DNA from: Streptomyces sp. NBC_00273
GTDB taxonomy: Bacteria > Actinomycetota > Actinomycetes > Streptomycetales > Streptomycetaceae
Direction of reading: 5' to 3'
DNA length: 64,000 nt
NCBI RefSeq assembly: GCF_036178145.1
Contig: NZ_CP108067.1
Coordinates: forward strand, 8,633,001 to 8,697,000
Below the pieces are notes generated by a model. It was given only the letters and a program-made list of their open reading frames with translations, was not told where the DNA came from and did no database searches. The position numbers and the translations under genes are program-made. This document shows, piece after piece, positions 9,753 to 18,197 of this stretch. Positions within the stretch are counted from its first letter, which is position 1; each line of letters starts with the position of its first letter.

Positions 9753-10786
9753 CCGACCAGGGCGCGATCGACGAACACGACGCGATCGACGAACACGAGC
9801 GGGAGCGGACGGGGACCTGGATGACCCCGGCGGAGTACGGGGCCTCGCGGGCCGCCGTGTGGACCGCGGCCGTCGTCCTCGTCACCGACACCCGCGGCCG
9901 GATCCTCGTCCAGAGCGTCGACTACCGCGCCGACCGGCTGCTGCCCGGCGGGGCCGTGGACGCCGGCGAGGCGCCGTCCGCGGCGGCCGCCCGGGAGCTG
10001 CGCGAGGAACTCGGCGTCGACGGCCGCTACCCGCGCGGCCTCGCCGTGGACTGGATCCCGGCCGACACCCCCGGCTTCCCGCCCGAGATGCGCTTCCCCG
10101 GCGAGATCCTGCACGTCTACGACGGCGGCACCTGGACCCCCGACCGGATCGAAGCCGTCCGCCTCCCGGCCCAGGAGATCACCGCCATCCACTTCGCCGA
10201 ACCGGCCGACCTGCCCGCCCTGATGGACCCCGGCGACGCCCGCCGCGCCCTGTCCGCCCTGCGCGCCCGCATCAACGGCTCCGGCGCCGCCCTCCTCGAG
10301 GACGGCCGTCCCACCGCGCCGACCGCCCTCGACCGGCTCGGGGTCCTGCGCACCCGGCGGACCCCGCAGCACGGTGCCTGGCATCCGGGCCCGGTACCGG
10401 AGCGGCTGCCCGTACGGGACCTGTCGGCCTGGCTGTTCGCCCCCGACGGCCGGGTCCTGGTGCTGATCTCCCGGGCCACCGGCGCGGCCCACCTCCCGCC
10501 CCCGACGGCCGCAGCCACCGAGGACGCCGCCCCGCTCGGCTACCGGCACGGCGAGCAGGGCGCCCACGCCCGCACCACGGCCCGCCTCGCCGACCTCCCC
10601 GCGGGCGCGGCCCCGGAGTACGCCCGCCTGCTGGCCACCCCCGAACAGGTCCGCGAACTGAGCGACTGGGGAGGGGCGGGCGACGACGAGCTCGCGGCGG
10701 TCCACGCCGCCCGCGCCCGTTTCGGCCTCCCCGTCCCCGCCCGTACCCCGCTCACGGAACTCCCCGGGGAGGACGCTCGCCGGTGA
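9740..10786 (+). CDS. NUDIX hydrolase with degenerate C-terminal half
   Basis: 348 aa. Residues ~75-100 contain a complete NUDIX box: GGAVDAGEAPSAAAARELREELG (key residues G, E and the REXXEE core), which binds metal and cleaves nucleoside diphosphate-linked substrates. The N-terminal ~30 residues repeat the EHDAIDEH acidic unit. After residue 200 a second region (RDLSAWLFAPDGRVLVLISR) begins like another NUDIX fold but lacks a recognisable box, so it may be a degenerate second domain. ATG 9740 has GGAG four bases upstream. Transcribed away from the truncated VanW-type gene. Substrate unknown. Confidence 0.82.
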   Translation: MPQLTDQGAIDEHDAIDEHERERTGTWMTPAEYGASRAAVWTAAVVLVTDTRGRILVQSVDYRADRLLPGGAVDAGEAPSAAAARELREELGVDGRYPRGLAVDWIPADTPGFPPEMRFPGEILHVYDGGTWTPDRIEAVRLPAQEITAIHFAEPADLPALMDPGDARRALSALRARINGSGAALLEDGRPTAPTALDRLGVLRTRRTPQHGAWHPGPVPERLPVRDLSAWLFAPDGRVLVLISRATGAAHLPPPTAAATEDAAPLGYRHGEQGAHARTTARLADLPAGAAPEYARLLATPEQVRELSDWGGAGDDELAAVHAARARFGLPVPARTPLTELPGEDARR

Positions 10787-10865
10787 GGGGTCGGCGGCAC
10801 TGCCGGGGGCGCCGGTGGCGGCATGGTCAGGGGCGTTGTCAGCGGCGCCCCCTACCGTCGACGGC

Positions 10866-11474
10866 ATGGGTTTCACCAGCGCCTGGTCGATCAGCTGCCA
10901 CGAGGACTCCGTGATCGCGGACCTCGCGCCGCGGACGGCGGCGGCCATCGAGGCCGACCGCACCTGCCCGCGGGCCCGCCGCCGCTGGACGGCCTGGCAG
11001 CGTGCCCCGCTCCCCGACCACCGCACCTGGTGGACCTGCACCCCCGCGGAGGACGAGGCGATCCGCTCCTTCCAGGACCTGACCCGCCCGGGCCGCCACG
11101 TCGACGACCTGTGCGCGTTCCCGTTCGTGGACGACGTCTGGGAGCGACAGCCGGACCAGGAGCTCATGTTCGTGTCGGTGCACAGCAAGGCGTACCCGGT
11201 CAGCGCACTGTTCCACGCCGTCGGCCCCGAGCGCGCGGCCCTGCTGCCCGGCTGGTGCGGGAACTTCCTGCTGACCGCCGCCGAAACACGGCGGGCACTG
11301 CCCGCGGTGGAGCGGGCCCTCGGATTCGGCCCGGCGGAGCGGGCGCGGGCGCAGGAGCAGGTCTGGCTGGACCCCGAGCCCCGCGAAAGCGTCCTGGACG
11401 GCCCGCTCCGTGTCTGGCGGGCCGCGGTGCAGGCCGGCCTCGGGCTGTGCGGGCTGGCCTTCCACGTGTACTGA
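10866..11474 (+). CDS. Hypothetical protein
   Basis: 202 aa, soluble, no signal peptide or membrane segment, rich in Trp and Arg (RRWTAWQRAP, HRTWWTCTP). I do not recognise the family. The start at ATG 10866 fits the coding bias onset; the frame open to the left (10815) is less convincing. It sits between the NUDIX gene and an SRPBCC gene on the same strand with short gaps (79 and 70 bases), so co-transcription is possible. No catalytic motif stands out. Confidence 0.7.
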   Translation: MGFTSAWSISCHEDSVIADLAPRTAAAIEADRTCPRARRRWTAWQRAPLPDHRTWWTCTPAEDEAIRSFQDLTRPGRHVDDLCAFPFVDDVWERQPDQELMFVSVHSKAYPVSALFHAVGPERAALLPGWCGNFLLTAAETRRALPAVERALGFGPAERARAQEQVWLDPEPRESVLDGPLRVWRAAVQAGLGLCGLAFHVY

Positions 11475-11544
11475 CCCGCCCCGCGGCCACCGCCATGATC
11501 GGGAAATCCGGCGTCCGCGGTCCGCGGTCCCGCAGCATGGGGCC

Positions 11545-12048
11545 ATGAGCGACAGCGCGATCACCTACACCCTGTACATCCAGGCCGATCCCGCCAGGGT
11601 CTGGCAGGCCCTCACCGAGCCCGCCTTCACCCGCCGGTACTGGGGCCTGAGCTTCGAGACCGACTGGGCGGTGGGCTCGCCGATGGACTGGGTCGAGCGG
11701 GGGGCCCGTACCAGCGACCCCGAACAGTTGGTCCTCGACTGCGTCCCGGACCGCCTGCTCTCCTACACCTGGCACACCTTCACCCCGCAGTGGGCGGCCT
11801 CGGTCGGGATCGGCGAAGAGCTGCGGGCCGAACTGGCGAAGGAGCGCCGTACGAAGGTCACGTACGAGATCGAGCCCGTCGGCGACACCCTCGCACGGCT
11901 GACCATCCTGCACGAGGACTTCGAACCCGGCGGAACGCTGATCGGCATGTGCGGACGGGCCTGGCCGATGCTCGCGTCCAGCCTCAAGACCCTGCTGGAG
12001 ACCGGGGCTCCGCTGCCGGAGGCGGACCAGGAGGCGGGCGAGGGCTGA
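11545..12048 (+). CDS. SRPBCC (AHSA1-type) ligand-binding protein
   Basis: 167 aa. The opening TYTLYIQADPARVWQALTEPAFTRRYWG is the standard beginning of the AHSA1/START-like SRPBCC fold, a helix-grip domain with a hydrophobic cavity. The C-terminal helix (WPMLASSLKTLLETG) is also typical. Members are often encoded next to ArsR regulators; none is adjacent here. ATG 11545 was chosen since the family begins within a few residues of the first strand; the frame open to 11410 overlaps the previous gene. Ligand unknown. Confidence 0.85.
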   Translation: MSDSAITYTLYIQADPARVWQALTEPAFTRRYWGLSFETDWAVGSPMDWVERGARTSDPEQLVLDCVPDRLLSYTWHTFTPQWAASVGIGEELRAELAKERRTKVTYEIEPVGDTLARLTILHEDFEPGGTLIGMCGRAWPMLASSLKTLLETGAPLPEADQEAGEG

Positions 12049-12195
12049 AGCGCGATGCGGAGGGCCGGTACGCGTCCGCGTCGGTGCCCCCGGTCGTCCC
12101 GAACGGTCCGGCTCTCCGCGGTCCCCCCACCCGGCCCAACCACCCCGCCCCGCACCTGAGATCATGTGTATAGACCACGAATCAGGAGCGCAGAC

Positions 12196-12930
12196 ATGGC
12201 ACTGGAGCACCACCGCGTCGTCATCACGGCCGCCGGCCGCGACTTCGGGCGCACCCTCGCCCTTCGTTTCGCGAGCAGGGGAGCCGAGGTCCACCTCTCC
12301 GCCCGCACCTTAGAAGCCGCCGAGCGCGTCCGCGAAGAGATCCGCGCGCAGGGCCACGACGCGGACCGCGTCCACGCCTACGCCTGCGACCTCACCGATC
12401 CCGCGTCCGTAAGGGAGTTCGCCGCCGCGGTCGCCGCCCGCACCGACCACGTGGACGTGCTCGTCAACAACGGCTCCCGCTACCAGCACGGCACGGACCT
12501 GCTGTCCGCGTCCGACGAGGACGTGATCGACACCCTCGCCTCCGGCGCCACCGGCACCGTCCTGGCGACCAAGGCATTCCTCCCGCTGCTCCTGAAGTCG
12601 ACCAAGCCGGACATCGTCACCGTGGTCTCCGGCTGCGGGGAGACCGGCCACCACCGCTCCGACGCCCACGCCGCCTTCTACGCGGCCAAGAGCGCCCAGG
12701 CCGGCTTCACCGAGATCCTCTCGCGCAGGCTGCGCGACCAGGGCGTCCGCGTCATCTCCCTCTACCCGCCGGACTTCGACAACCACGACCCGCTGTCGGA
12801 GTCCTGGGAGGGCGCACCGCGCACCGCGAAGGACCCGCTCACCTCGCAATCGCTGGTGGACTGCATCTTCTTCGCGATCGGCCAGCCCCGCGACTGTTTC
12901 ATCAAGTCGTTCCACTTCGAGCAGGTCTGA
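12196..12930 (+). CDS. Short-chain dehydrogenase-like protein with altered active site and a TTA codon
   Basis: 244 aa Rossmann protein of the SDR superfamily: cofactor loop TAAGRDFGRT (residues 11-20), DLTDP for the adenine pocket and VNNGSR replacing the usual NNAG. In the active site FYAAKSA, the lysine is K165, but the position four residues earlier, normally the catalytic Tyr, is Phe161; a Tyr sits at 162. Ser145 is present (VVSG). So catalysis may be changed or lost. Leu39 is encoded by TTA (12310-12312), a codon read by the bldA tRNA in Streptomyces, which would tie expression to development. ATG 12196 follows AGGAG. The next gene starts 5 bases after its stop, so the pair is probably an operon. 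Confidence 0.85.
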   Translation: MALEHHRVVITAAGRDFGRTLALRFASRGAEVHLSARTLEAAERVREEIRAQGHDADRVHAYACDLTDPASVREFAAAVAARTDHVDVLVNNGSRYQHGTDLLSASDEDVIDTLASGATGTVLATKAFLPLLLKSTKPDIVTVVSGCGETGHHRSDAHAAFYAAKSAQAGFTEILSRRLRDQGVRVISLYPPDFDNHDPLSESWEGAPRTAKDPLTSQSLVDCIFFAIGQPRDCFIKSFHFEQV

Positions 12931-12935
12931 CGGTC

Positions 12936-13583
12936 ATGGGACGGACGTTGACGGAGGTCCTGGACGCTGCCGCCGAGGGCCGGTTCCCGCCCCCTGACGG
13001 CCGCACGACCGTGGTCCCGCAGGAACACCGGCGCGACGCGGGCGTCATCGCCTTCACCGCACACTCCGTGGTGTTCACGGACGAGGACCCGGACTGGGTC
13101 CGCGCCGCCCTGGCCGCCCTCGACTGCGACGCGCTGGCCGCCACCATGAACCCCCGGTTCCTGGCCGCGTTGCTCGACCGCACGGGACGCGGCACGGACA
13201 CGATCGACCTGCTCACCGTCGCCGGTCCGCTGCCCGGCGCACCGGCACTGGAGCTCGTGGAGACGACCGACCCCGACCACCCGCGCGTGCGCAGGGCCCT
13301 GCGCCGCCGCCACGACGTACGGGTCTGGTCGGCGGCCGGGGGAGTCCTCGTCCTCGGCCGCGGAGTCGCGGGTCGCTGGGAGGCGGCCGTCGAGGTCGAC
13401 GAGGGCGTGCGCCACCGAGGAATCGGCCGGGAGCTGGCCCGTGCCGCCCGCCACCTCGTCCCCGACGGGCAGCCGGTCTGGTCCCAACAGGCCACCGGCA
13501 ACGCGCGCAGCATCCGAGCCTTCCAGGCCGCGGGCTACCGACCGGTCGGTGCGGAGGCCCTGATGTTGGTCCCGCACCGCTGA
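12936..13583 (+). CDS. GNAT family N-acetyltransferase
   Basis: 215 aa. The C-terminal part has the acetyl-CoA loop GVRHRGIGRELARAA (Q/RxxGxG/A motif) followed by the strand-helix ending NARSIRAFQAAGYRPVG, typical of GNAT enzymes. The first ~110 residues are an extra domain that I cannot assign, containing HDxx-free, Ala/Leu-rich sequence; it may be a degenerate GNAT half. It lies 5 bases behind the SDR-like gene, suggesting co-expression and so indirect dependence on the TTA codon there. Substrate amine unknown. Confidence 0.82.
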   Translation: MGRTLTEVLDAAAEGRFPPPDGRTTVVPQEHRRDAGVIAFTAHSVVFTDEDPDWVRAALAALDCDALAATMNPRFLAALLDRTGRGTDTIDLLTVAGPLPGAPALELVETTDPDHPRVRRALRRRHDVRVWSAAGGVLVLGRGVAGRWEAAVEVDEGVRHRGIGRELARAARHLVPDGQPVWSQQATGNARSIRAFQAAGYRPVGAEALMLVPHR

Positions 13584-13643
13584 ACAGGAGCTGACGGCAC
13601 CCTGAACGCCGGCGGCCCGTGGTGATCGTGTGGAATGGGGGCC

Positions 13644-14177
13644 ATGGCGCGAGGAAACGATCAGCAGCGACCCGCCACGGGCATACCGGTGCGGGGCCCC
13701 ATGAACGGCCCCGACGCCGACGAACCCCCCGAGCACCGGCGCTACGCCCGCCACCTGGAGTCACTGGCCGCGGCGCCGGGCGCGGGCGCGGAGACCGAGG
13801 CGGAGGTCGTGGTCGCCGTACTGCGCGATCCCGACCGGGTGATGGCCGAGAGCGCGGTGGTCACCCACCTCGACCGGCGAGCCGTACGACTGCTCGCAGA
13901 CGAGGAGTTCGCCGCCTGGGCCCGGGCCATGGCCGCCGCCCTCGCCGGGCGCCCCTTCCCCGAGCGCCGGTTGCGGGAGTGGAGCCTGCTCAAGGCCGTC
14001 ACCCGGGGCGAGCCCTGGTCCGCCGAGGAGCTCACCGCAGCCTCCGACTGGTGCCAGCGCGCCGCCGTCCGCCTGTTGACCTCGTACGAGGCCCTGACCC
14101 TGCTGGCCACCGACGCCCGCACCCGCCGCGTCCGCAACACGGCCGCCGAACGCCTGCGCCGCGGCACCGCGTTCTGA
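13644..14177 (+). CDS. Hypothetical helical protein
   Basis: About 177 aa. From residue ~30 on it reads as a compact helical domain: EHRRYARHLESLAAAPG, VLRDPDRVMAESAVVTHLDRRA, and TLLATDARTRRVRNTAAERL. The last part looks like a HEAT-type helix pair. No known function. The start is uncertain: ATGs at 13635, 13644 and 13701 are all in frame and none has a strong ribosome site. A short stretch at 15378-15478 resembles the beginning of this domain and may be a decayed copy. The 180 bases after its stop hold no gene that I can support. Confidence 0.65.
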   Translation: MARGNDQQRPATGIPVRGPMNGPDADEPPEHRRYARHLESLAAAPGAGAETEAEVVVAVLRDPDRVMAESAVVTHLDRRAVRLLADEEFAAWARAMAAALAGRPFPERRLREWSLLKAVTRGEPWSAEELTAASDWCQRAAVRLLTSYEALTLLATDARTRRVRNTAAERLRRGTAF

Positions 14178-14358
14178 ACCGGTGGCGAGCCGACCACGAG
14201 CCGAAGGAGAGCCCGGGCGGCTGATGGCCTGCTGCGGCGGTGGATCCGCCGGAGCTCCCACGACGACCCGGACGACGACTGGTGGGCGGACGCGCACCAC
14301 TGTCGGGCCGCCGACGACGGCGAAGAGAAGCCCCCCGGTGACCGCCTTTCACGGCGGC

Positions 14359-14751
14359 TCATGCGGCGAGGCGCCGTCGGACGAACGGCGCCGTGCACAG
14401 GACGAGTACGGCGAAGGCGACCAACCGCTGGAGGCCGGGCTGAGCAGCGAGGCTGCTGCTCTGGATGCCGTAGGCCGCGTACCAGTTGGCGGCGAGGTCG
14501 GTCGTCAGGATGACGCAGGCGAGGTCTGTTCCTCGACGCTTGCCGCCGATCAGAAGCGCAGCCGCGAGCGGGTCGAGGAGCGCCAGCGAGGACCAGTAGA
14601 GGTTGAGCCACCTCGGAGCCCAGTCGTAAGGCCGAAGGCCGTGCTGCAGCAGGTCGATGACATGCACGGCTGCGCCGACCAGCAGGCCGGCCGCAACGGC
14701 GCACACCACCGTCACCACCCCGGGCGGGGTGCGGCGCATCCAAGCGATCAC
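14359..14751 (-). CDS. Small integral membrane protein
   Basis: About 130 aa with four predicted membrane helices (VVTVVCAVAAGLLVGAAVHVI, LNLYWSSLALLDPLAAALLIGG, a third around LACVILTTDLAANWYAAYGI and LVAFAVLVLCTAPFV). No recognised family. The start is either GTG 14751 or ATG 14739; a GGAGG at about 14753 is too close to the first and a little far from the second. It is convergent with the preceding helical protein and divergent from the GNAT gene that follows. Confidence 0.7.
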   Translation of the reverse strand: MIAWMRRTPPGVVTVVCAVAAGLLVGAAVHVIDLLQHGLRPYDWAPRWLNLYWSSLALLDPLAAALLIGGKRRGTDLACVILTTDLAANWYAAYGIQSSSLAAQPGLQRLVAFAVLVLCTAPFVRRRLAA

Positions 14752-14870
14752 GCCTCCGATCGTCGCAGCCGTTGGTGCGTTACGTCAGGCAGTCTGCCGT
14801 CCGTCGTTGAGCCACCACCTCGGCACGGCGATCGACGCACGGCTGCGCCCCGTACCGGGAGACTCGACCC

Positions 14871-15344
14871 ATGACCACAGACTTCACCGTGCGGCCGGCC
14901 CGACCCGCCGATGCGCGCCGACTGGCCGAACTGCGCTGGGCGTTCAAGCAGGAAGACCCCGAAGGGCAGCCGCCGGCTCCGGAACGGCCCCTGGAAGAGG
15001 CGGAGCTGTGGATCCGCGAACGGCTCGGCAACGGCCGCTGGCTGGCCTGGGTCGCGGAGACCGGTGACGACGTCTGCGGCCACGTCTTCCTCTGCCCGGT
15101 GGAGCGGGTGCCCGAGCCGTACGGCCACAACACGCCGATCGGCGGCGTGACGAACTTCTTCGTCACGCCGCCGCACCGGAACAAGGGAATCGGCTCGGCG
15201 CTCCTCGAAGCCCTCGAACTGCACGCACGCAGAGCCGAGTTCGACACCCTGATCGTCTGGCCCTCGGATCGCAGCAGCCCTCTCTACCGGCGTTCCGGTT
15301 ACCAACCGCCGGAAGAACTGGTGGAGTTGCCGCTCGACCGGTGA
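14871..15344 (+). CDS. GNAT family N-acetyltransferase
   Basis: 157 aa, the usual length of a single-domain GNAT. It opens VRPARPADARRLAELRWAF and carries NFFVTPPHRNKGIGSALLEALE, which contains the acetyl-CoA-binding RNKGIGSA loop; LYRRSGYQPPEELVEL is the C-terminal beta bulge region. The substrate is unknown. ATG 14871 comes right after a short intergenic gap shared with the divergent membrane protein gene. Confidence 0.88.
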   Translation: MTTDFTVRPARPADARRLAELRWAFKQEDPEGQPPAPERPLEEAELWIRERLGNGRWLAWVAETGDDVCGHVFLCPVERVPEPYGHNTPIGGVTNFFVTPPHRNKGIGSALLEALELHARRAEFDTLIVWPSDRSSPLYRRSGYQPPEELVELPLDR

Positions 15345-15377
15345 GCCGTTCCGCTTCCGGCGACGCCGCGCCGCGTC

Positions 15378-15478
15378 ATGCCACTCGAGCACCGGCGCTA
15401 CGGCCGCCGCCCGGAGGCCCGTGCCGTCGCGCCGGGCGAGAGCGCCGGGGCCGCTGGCCGCCGTGCCCGCGGGCCGGG
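15378..15478 (+). pseudogene. Possible decayed fragment of the 13644-14177 gene
   Basis: Within the otherwise empty 15345-15640 interval, 16 bases at 15387-15402 (gagcaccggcgctacg) are identical to 13731-13746 in the hypothetical helical gene, and the following ~60 bases stay clearly similar. The translated copy (LEHRRYGRRPEARAVAPG) parallels PEHRRYARHLESLAAAPG and then loses the frame. This suggests a truncated duplicate. High GC makes chance similarity easier, so confidence is low. The rest of the interval (15480-15640) probably holds the promoter and leader of the methyltransferase gene. Confidence 0.3.
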
Positions 15479-15640
15479 CGTTCGTTCAAGGTCATCACCC
15501 GCGGCGGGCCCGGTCCGCCGAGCAATAACAGGAAGATCTTGCTCACATCTCGTCACACGCCCATCCAGGGCTTAGGGTGCCGTTACCCGGCCGGGTATCA
15601 GCGTGAAGACCGATGCCACTTCGCTGGAGGATGACTCTCC

Positions 15641-16576
15641 GTGTCGCACGTTTCACAAGTTTCCGTCACGACCCCCGACGGTGAGCCAGCCCCGCTCGTC
15701 CCCACCACGTACGACGAGGTCAAGGGCTGGTTCTCGGCGCACGACCAGGTGCTCTTCGACTGGTTCCTGACGCGTCAGAACAGCGGCGAGGGGCAGCCGG
15801 GCGACCTGCTGGAGCTCGGCGCCTTCATGGGGAAGAGTGCGATCTTCCTCGGCCGGTACCTCCAGCCCGGCGAGGAGTTCACCGTCTGTGACCTCTTCGA
15901 CTCGCCCGCGACGGACGACTTCAACATCGCCGAGAACCGCGAGTCCTACCCCACGCTCACGCGGCGCGGCTTCGAGACGAACTACCTGGCCTTCCACGAG
16001 GCGCTGCCGACGCTGATCCAGGCCCCCACCTCGGTCGTCGCCGACCAGGTCAAGCCCGCGAGCTGCCGGTTCGTGCACATCGACGCCTCGCACCTCTACG
16101 AGCACGTCGTCACGGACATCGCGTCCTCGCGTCTCGTCGCGGCCCCGGACGCCGTGGTGGTCTTCGACGACTACCGCTCCGAGCACACCCCCGGCGTCGC
16201 CGCCGCCGTGTGGACGGCGGTGGTCACGGGCGAACTGCGCCCCATCTGCATCTCGGGCATGAAGCTCTACGCGACCTGGGGTGACCCGGCGCCCCACCAG
16301 GCGGCGCTGATCGAGTGGCTGGAGGAGCGCACCGACCTCCGGCACTACGTGGAGATGATCGACGGCCGCCCCCTGATACGCACCGAGGACCGGGGCGTGG
16401 TCGTGCCGGTCCTCCCGCAGCCGCTGCGCCCCGCGCCGCGGACGGAACCGGCGCCGGTCCCCGCTCCCGCCGCCGTGCGCAGGCCCGGCGTCCGCTGGCG
16501 CAAGCTGGCCAAGGACCTGCTCCCGCCCGTGGTCACCCGTGCGATCGTGGCGCGCAACCGCCGCCGCAGGGGCTGA
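15641..16576 (+). CDS. Class I SAM-dependent methyltransferase (Methyltransf_24-like)
   Basis: 311 aa. LLELGAFMGKSAIFLGRYL (around residue 55) is the SAM-binding motif I with the LELG/GxS pattern of the Methyltransf_24 group; VCDLFD and RFVHIDASHLYEHVVTDI supply the acidic motifs II and following. The group includes sugar- and small-molecule O-methyltransferases. After residue 245 a Pro/Ala linker leads to a basic tail (RWRKLAKDLLPPVVTRAIVARNRRRR) that could bind nucleic acid or membrane. GTG 15641 is preceded by GGAGG. It is convergent with the helicase gene, with a perfect palindrome between them. Confidence 0.8.
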   Translation: MSHVSQVSVTTPDGEPAPLVPTTYDEVKGWFSAHDQVLFDWFLTRQNSGEGQPGDLLELGAFMGKSAIFLGRYLQPGEEFTVCDLFDSPATDDFNIAENRESYPTLTRRGFETNYLAFHEALPTLIQAPTSVVADQVKPASCRFVHIDASHLYEHVVTDIASSRLVAAPDAVVVFDDYRSEHTPGVAAAVWTAVVTGELRPICISGMKLYATWGDPAPHQAALIEWLEERTDLRHYVEMIDGRPLIRTEDRGVVVPVLPQPLRPAPRTEPAPVPAPAAVRRPGVRWRKLAKDLLPPVVTRAIVARNRRRRG

Positions 16577-16599
16577 CACCGAAAGGGCCGACACCACGC

Positions 16600-16623
16600 C
16601 CCCGGACCGGATCCGGTCCGGGG
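16600..16623. terminator. Perfect 24-bp palindrome between convergent genes
   Basis: CCCCGGACCGGA followed directly by its reverse complement TCCGGTCCGGGG. Lying 23 bases after the methyltransferase stop and 20 before the helicase stop, it is a good candidate for a bidirectional transcription terminator. There is no U-tract, as is common in high-GC genomes. Confidence 0.6.
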
Positions 16624-16643
16624 CGCGGCGCTGCGTACGCGTT

Positions 16644-18122
16644 TCAGACGCCCCGGCGCACCCGGGCCGCGCGGCGGGCCTCGGCCTGCTGGCGGGCTTC
16701 GATCGTCTTGCGGGACTCCTTGCCCCGGCCGGGGCGGGTGCCCATGCCGCGGAAGGCCAGGTCCGAGCCCGAGGGCTTTCCCTTGGCGTCGGTCGGCGCG
16801 GAGCCCGCCAGCGGGACCCCGGAGGGGGCCTTGGCGCCGGTGATGCGGGTCAGCGCCGCCTCGCCGGAGCGCACCTGCGTGATCGTCGGGCGGATCCGGG
16901 CGTCGGCCAGCAGACGGACCATGTCCCGGCGCTGGTTCGGGGTGACGAGGGTGACGACCCGGCCGCTCTCGCCGGCCCGCGCGGTGCGGCCGCCCCGGTG
17001 CAGGTAGTCCTTGTGGTCGGCGGGCGGGTCGACGTTGACCACGAGGTCGAGGTCGTCGATGTGGATGCCGCGCGCGGCGACGTTCGTCGCGACCAGTACG
17101 GTGACGGCCCCGGTCTTGAACTGCGCCAGGGTCCGGGTGCGCTGCGGCTGCGACTTGCCGCTGTGCAGGCCCTCCGCCCGCACGCCCATCGCCCGCAGGT
17201 GCTTCACGAACTGGTCGACCCCGTGCTTGGTGTCGAGGAACATCAGCACCCGGTTGTCCCGGGCCGCGATCTCGGTCGCCGCCGATACCTTGTCGGCCGC
17301 GTGGATGTGCAGCACGTGGTGGTCCATCGTGGACACCGCCCCCGCCTGCGGGTCGACGGAGTGCGAGACCGGGTCCTTCAGGTACTTCCGGACGAGCTGG
17401 TCGACATTGCGGTCCAGGGTCGCCGAGAACAGCATCCGCTGGCCCGCGTGGTGCACCTGGTCCAGGATCTCGGTGACCTGCGGCATGAAGCCCATGTCGC
17501 ACATCTGGTCGGCCTCGTCGAGCACGGTGATCTTCACGCGCTCCAGGTGTACGTCCCGCCGCCCCACCAGGTCGCTGAGCCGCCCGGGGGTGGCCACCAC
17601 GACCTCGGCGCCGGTGCGCAGGGAGCTCACCTGGCGGCCGATGGACAATCCGCCGACCACCGTGGCCATCCGCAGCTTCAGGGCCGCGGCGTACGGCTCC
17701 AGGGCCTCGGTCACCTGCTGCGCCAGCTCACGCGTCGGTACGAGGACCAGCGCAAGCGGGCGCTTCGGGTCCGCCTGCTGCCCCGCCGTACGGGCCAGCA
17801 GCGCCAGGCCGAAGGCGAGGGTCTTGCCCGAGCCGGTCCGGCCGCGACCGAGGACGTCCCGGCCGGCCAGCGCGTTCGGGAGCGTCGCGGCCTGGATCGG
17901 GAACGGCTCCGTCACGGCCAGCGAAGCCATGGTCTCCACCAGCTCAAGGGGCAGGTCGAGCTCGGCGAAGGACTCCACCGGCGCCAGCGCCGGCTCCTTC
18001 GGCGCGTGCATCGTGAACTCACCCTGCGGGCCGAGGGTCCGGGGGGCCTTGGCGGGGGTCCGGGCACCGGCCTTGGCACCGCCCTTCACACCGAAGCGCC
18101 CATGAGCTGACGGGTTCCTCAT
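16644..18122 (-). CDS. DEAD-box RNA helicase
   Basis: 492 aa with all core motifs: Q-motif region PFPIQAATLP, Walker A GRGRTGSGKT, PTRELAQQV, TPGRL, DEAD in VLDEADQM, SAT in LFSATL, and the C-terminal ATNVAARGIHIDDLDLVVNVD and HRGGRTARAG (a variant of HRxGRxGR). It would unwind RNA in ribosome assembly or mRNA turnover. Basic tails flank the core: a Lys/Arg-rich N-terminus and an Arg-rich C-terminus after residue 400. ATG 18122 follows [12 protein letters not shown] purines. Cold-shock and RNA-processing roles would suit the nearby csp gene but no link is visible. Confidence 0.93.
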   Translation of the reverse strand: MRNPSAHGRFGVKGGAKAGARTPAKAPRTLGPQGEFTMHAPKEPALAPVESFAELDLPLELVETMASLAVTEPFPIQAATLPNALAGRDVLGRGRTGSGKTLAFGLALLARTAGQQADPKRPLALVLVPTRELAQQVTEALEPYAAALKLRMATVVGGLSIGRQVSSLRTGAEVVVATPGRLSDLVGRRDVHLERVKITVLDEADQMCDMGFMPQVTEILDQVHHAGQRMLFSATLDRNVDQLVRKYLKDPVSHSVDPQAGAVSTMDHHVLHIHAADKVSAATEIAARDNRVLMFLDTKHGVDQFVKHLRAMGVRAEGLHSGKSQPQRTRTLAQFKTGAVTVLVATNVAARGIHIDDLDLVVNVDPPADHKDYLHRGGRTARAGESGRVVTLVTPNQRRDMVRLLADARIRPTITQVRSGEAALTRITGAKAPSGVPLAGSAPTDAKGKPSGSDLAFRGMGTRPGRGKESRKTIEARQQAEARRAARVRRGV

Positions 18123-18197
18123 GCAGGACCTTTCGAAGCAGAGAGAAGGAGGGGGAGAAAGAAGTAGATGGTCAACCGCCCATGGTACCAGCGGGGG

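Noticed and set aside
14187..14350. Protein-like frame WIRRSSHDDPDDDWWADAHH
   Set aside because: No start codon in frame after the previous stop, and it runs into the membrane protein gene.
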